Positions 61,141 to 64,000 of a stretch of 64,000 nt of DNA are shown here, one piece after another. A program made the position numbers and the translations under genes. Positions within the stretch are counted from its first letter, which is position 1; every line of letters begins with the position of its first letter. Under the pieces are notes generated by a model. The model had not been told where the DNA came from and did not search any database. It saw only the letters and a list, made by a program, of their open reading frames with translations. The stretch comes from Aplectana chamaeleonis (lineage: Eukaryota; Nematoda; Chromadorea; Rhabditida; Cosmocercidae), in assembly GCA_029168955.1 (NCBI GenBank), contig JAPDOI010000272.1:496001-560000 (forward strand), read 5' to 3'.

Positions 61141-64000
61141 AGGAGTGGGCCGGACGCCATATAAAGTGTGCGGGTCCCATGTAAGAGTGCGCTGGACGCC
61201 ATATGAAGTGTGCCGGACCAATGTAAGAGTGCCCCGGACGCCATAAAAATGTGCGGGGCCCATGTAAGAGTCCGCTGGACGCCATGGAAAGCGCACCGGA
61301 CCCATGTAAGAGTGCGCCGGACGCCATATAAAGTGTGCACGACCCATGTAAGAGTGCGCCGGACGTCATATAAAGTGTGCGGGATCCATGTAAGAGTGCG
61401 CCGGACGCAATATTAAGTGTGCGGGGCCCATGCAAGAGTGCGCCGGACGCCATATGAAGTGTGCGGGACTCATGTAAGAGCGCGCCGGGTGTCATATAAA
61501 GTGTGCGGGACCCATGCGGGAGTGCGCCGGACGCCATAGAAAATGTGCGGGATACATGTAAGAGTTCGCCGGACGCCATATAAAGTGTGCGGGACCCATG
61601 CAGGAGTGCGCCGGACGCCATACAAAGTGTGCGGGACCCATGTAAGAGTGCGCCGGACGCCATATGAGGTGTGCGGGACCCATGTACGAGTGCGTCGGAC
61701 GCCATAGAAAGTGTGAGAGACCCATGCGGGAGTGCGCCGGACGCTATGGAAAGCGCACGGGACCCATGTAAGAGTGCGCCGGACGCCATATAAAATGTGC
61801 ACGACCCATGTAAGAGTGCGCCGGACGCCACATGAGGTGTGCGGGACCCATGCAGGAGTGCGCCGGACGCCATATAAAGTGTGCGGGACCCATGTAAGAG
61901 TGCGACGGACGCCATATGAAGTGTGCCGGACCAATGTAAGAGTGCCCCGGACGCCATAGAAATGTGCGGGGCCCATGTAAGAGTCCGCTGGACGCCATGA
62001 AAAGCGCACGGGACCCATGTAAGAGTGCGCCGGACGCCATATAAAGTGTGCACGACCCATGTAAGAGTGCGCCGGACGCCATATAAAGTGTGCGGGATCC
62101 ATGTAAGAGTGCGCCGGACGCAATATTAAGTGTGCGGGATCCATGCAAGAGTGCGCCGGACGCCATATGTAGTGTGCGGGACCCATGTAAGAGTGCGCCG
62201 GACGCCATACAAAGTGTGCGGGACCCATGTAAGAGTGCGCCGGACGCCATATGAGGTGGGCGGGACCCATGTACGAGTGCGTCGGACGCCATAGAAAGTG
62301 GGAGAGACCCATGCGGGAGTGCGCCGGACGCTATGGAAAGCGCACGGGACCCATGTAAGGGTGCGCCGGACGCCATATAAAGTGTGCGAGACCCATGTAA
62401 GAGTGCGCCGGACGCCATATTAAGTGTGCGGGACCCATGTAAGAGTGCGCCGGACGCCATATTAAGTGTGCGGAACCCATGTAAGAGTGCGCTGGACGCC
62501 ATATGAAGTGTGCGGGACCCATGCAGGAGTGCGCCGGACGCCATATAAAGTGTGCGGGACCCATGTAAGAGTGCGACGGACGCCATATGAAGTGTGCCGG
62601 ACCAATGTAAGAGTGCCCCGGACGCCATAGAAATGTGCGGGGCCCATGTAAGAGTCCGCTGGACGCCATGGAAAGCGCACGGGACCCATGTAAGAGTGCG
62701 CCGGACGCCATATAAAGTGTGCACGACCCATGTAAGAGTGCGCCGGACGCCATATAAAGTGTGCGGGATCCATGTAAGAGTGCGCCGGACGCAATATTAA
62801 GTGTGCGGGATCCATGCAAGAGTGCGCCGGACGCCATATGTAGTGTGCGGGACCCATGTAAGAGTGCGCCGGACGCCATAAAAAGTGTGCGGGACTCATG
62901 TAAGAGCGCGCCGGACGCCATATAAAGTGTGCGGGACCCATGCAGGAGTGCGCCGGACGCCATACAAAGTGTGCGGGACCCATGTAAGAGTGCGCCGGAC
63001 GCCATATGAGGTGGGCGGGACCCATGTACGAGTGCGTCGGACGCCATAGAAAGTGGGAGAGACCCATGCGGGAGTGCGCCGAACGCCATATAAAGTGTGC
63101 GAGACCCATGTAAGAGTGCGCCGGACGCCATATTAAGTGTGCGGGACCCATGTAAGAGTGCGCCGGACGCCATATTAAGTGTGCGGAACCCATGTAAGAG
63201 TGCGCTGGACGCCATATGAAGTGTGCGGGACCAATGTAAGAATGCGCTGGACGACATATAAAGTGTGCGGTACTCATGTAAGAGCGCGCCGGGTGTCATA
63301 TAAAGTGTGCTGGACCCATGTAAGGGTGCGCCGGACGCCATATAAAGTGTGCGAGACCCATGTAAGAGTGCGCCGGACGCCATATGAAGTGTGCGGGACC
63401 AATGTAAGAGTGCCCCGGACGCCATAAAAATGTGCGGGGCCCATGGAGGAGGGCGCCGGACGCCATATAAAGTGAGCGGGACCCATGTAAGAGTGCGCCG
63501 AACGCCATATAAAAAGTGCGGGACTCATGCAAGAGCGCGCCGAACGCCATATAAAGTGTGCGGGACCCTTGTAAGAGTGCGCCGGACGCCATATGAAGTG
63601 TGCGGGACCCATGTAAGAGTGCGCCGGACGCCATATAAAGGGTGCGGGACCCATGTAAGAGTGCGCCGGACGCCATATGAAGTGTGCGGGACCCATGTAA
63701 GAGTGCGCCGGACGCCATATAAAGTGTGCGGGACCAATCTAAGAGTGCGCCGGACGCCATATAAAGTGTGCTGGACCCATGTAAGAGTGCGCCGAACGCC
63801 ATATAAAGTGTGCGGGACCCATGTAAGAGCGCGCCGGACGTCATATAAAGTGTGCGGGACCCATGTAAGAGTGCGCCGGACGCCGTAGAAAGTGTGTGGA
63901 ACCCATATGGGAGTGCGCCGGACGCCGTAGAAAGTGTGCGGGACCCATGTAAGAGTGCGCCGGACGCCATATAAAGCGCACGGGACCCATGTAAGAGTGC

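Larger units (their letters stand above)
1..64000. repeat. 42-bp satellite array with embedded 316-bp element, whole window
   Basis: The window starts and ends inside the array, so neither edge is seen. The monomer is 42 bp, 24 of 42 bases G or C, with four CpG dinucleotides. Monomers stay in one orientation throughout. Copies range from identical runs to variants differing at several positions; most length changes are 1-2 bp. Twenty-one copies of a 316-bp non-satellite element interrupt the array at one fixed monomer phase. No gene-like sequence is visible between or inside the repeats. The scale and orderly variant patterns suit satellite DNA rather than a gene-internal minisatellite. An rDNA intergenic-spacer array is possible in principle, but no rRNA gene is present. 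Confidence 0.97.
54844..64000 (+). repeat. Satellite array 22, 9.2 kb diverged, no element, right edge
   Basis: Opens with A, C, D and E. Almost no long canonical runs occur. B-C-D(-E) modules recur at about 57794-57950, 60224-60300 (B-C only), 60640-60720, 61063-61140, 61190-61340, 61900-62060 and 62570-62720, each without an element in front. A tacgag/cgtcgg/gagagac group is repeated near 56520, 59840, 61690, 62270 and 63030. The array runs off the window edge. Confidence 0.91.

Noticed and set aside
1..64000. CRISPR array
   Set aside because: Repeats are directly adjacent with no unique spacers. The 316-bp interruptions are copies of one sequence, and there are no cas genes.
1..64000. rDNA intergenic spacer sub-repeats
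   Set aside because: Some rDNA spacers have short promoter-like sub-repeats, but 64 kb with no rRNA coding sequence and many interspersed element copies is not the usual layout. It cannot be excluded from this window alone.
1..64000. Telomeric repeat
   Set aside because: No TTAGGG-, TTTAGGG- or TTAGG-type tandem repeat occurs; the 42-bp unit is unrelated.

Overview
The window is one continuous block of eukaryotic satellite DNA. I see no credible protein-coding gene, rRNA, tRNA, CRISPR array or prokaryotic operon signal. About 90% (roughly 57.8 kb, some 1,370 copies) is a 42-bp tandem monomer. Read from its gtgcgccgg start, the monomer runs gtgcgccgg-acgccatataaag-tgtgcggg-acccatgtaaga; a clean copy is at 35634-35675. 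The rest (about 6.2 kb) is 21 copies, complete, chimeric or truncated, of one non-satellite segment of about 316 bp, always in the same orientation and monomer phase. The organism cannot be named from this. A heterochromatic, subtelomeric or pericentromeric array of a eukaryote with CpG methylation (animal or plant) is the best fit, because variant monomers often carry TG or CA at CpG positions.

The 316-bp segment looks like a small non-autonomous DNA transposon (MITE-like). Its ends form imperfect 18-bp terminal inverted repeats (ggctattgc... and ...gcaatagtc). It is flanked by a direct repeat of satellite sequence, catgtaaga, as expected from an 8-9-bp target-site duplication. Its middle is a long foldback; the copy at 6874-7191 has 56-bp arms with a single mismatch around a 21-nt loop. 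Because every copy sits at the same point of the monomer, one insertion followed by co-amplification is more likely than repeated insertion.

Monomers and element together make a higher-order repeat (HOR) of about 1.0-1.25 kb, clearest at 11.4-16.3 kb and 48.7-54.8 kb. Variant monomers follow the element in a recurring order, named here as follows. A: gaacgccgtagaaagcgtac. B: gcgacgg, atatgaag, gccggacc. C: ccccgg, ataaaaatg, ggggccc. D: tccgctgg, atggaaagcgcac. E: tgcacgac. F: gggatccatctaag. G: atatgagg, catgcagg. H: gcaatattaag. I: cgccgggtgtcat then catgcggg. J: atagaaaatg, gatacatg. K: catttagg, cggacgacat. L: catataag. The next element follows. Longer intervals (for example 16.6-19.2, 31.1-39.9 and 40.2-48.8 kb) have long runs of identical canonical monomers between HOR fragments, which suggests local expansion.

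Layout: 1-16.3 kb, HOR units with short homogenised tracts and one chimeric element (3.9-4.2 kb). 16.6-22.7 kb, expanded canonical tracts. 22.7-27.5 kb, a distinct monomer subfamily (gtacgcc, tacggaaccc, tatgggaccc, gcggcgg) with internal duplications. 27.7-31.1 kb, mixed, with a damaged element. 31.1-48.8 kb, two very long arrays with the most homogeneous tracts (35.6-39.3 and 45.3-46.3 kb). 48.8-54.8 kb, five element-bearing HOR units. 54.8-64.0 kb, a 9.2-kb diverged array without the element that still has the HOR modules.

Long open frames occur throughout because 42 is divisible by 3. The canonical monomer has no stop in any minus-strand frame and none in one plus-strand frame. They encode 14-residue repeats (VRRTPYKVCGTHVR on plus; MASGALLHGSRTLY, MGPAHFIWRPAHSY and YGVRRTLTWVPHTL on minus) and are not annotated as genes.
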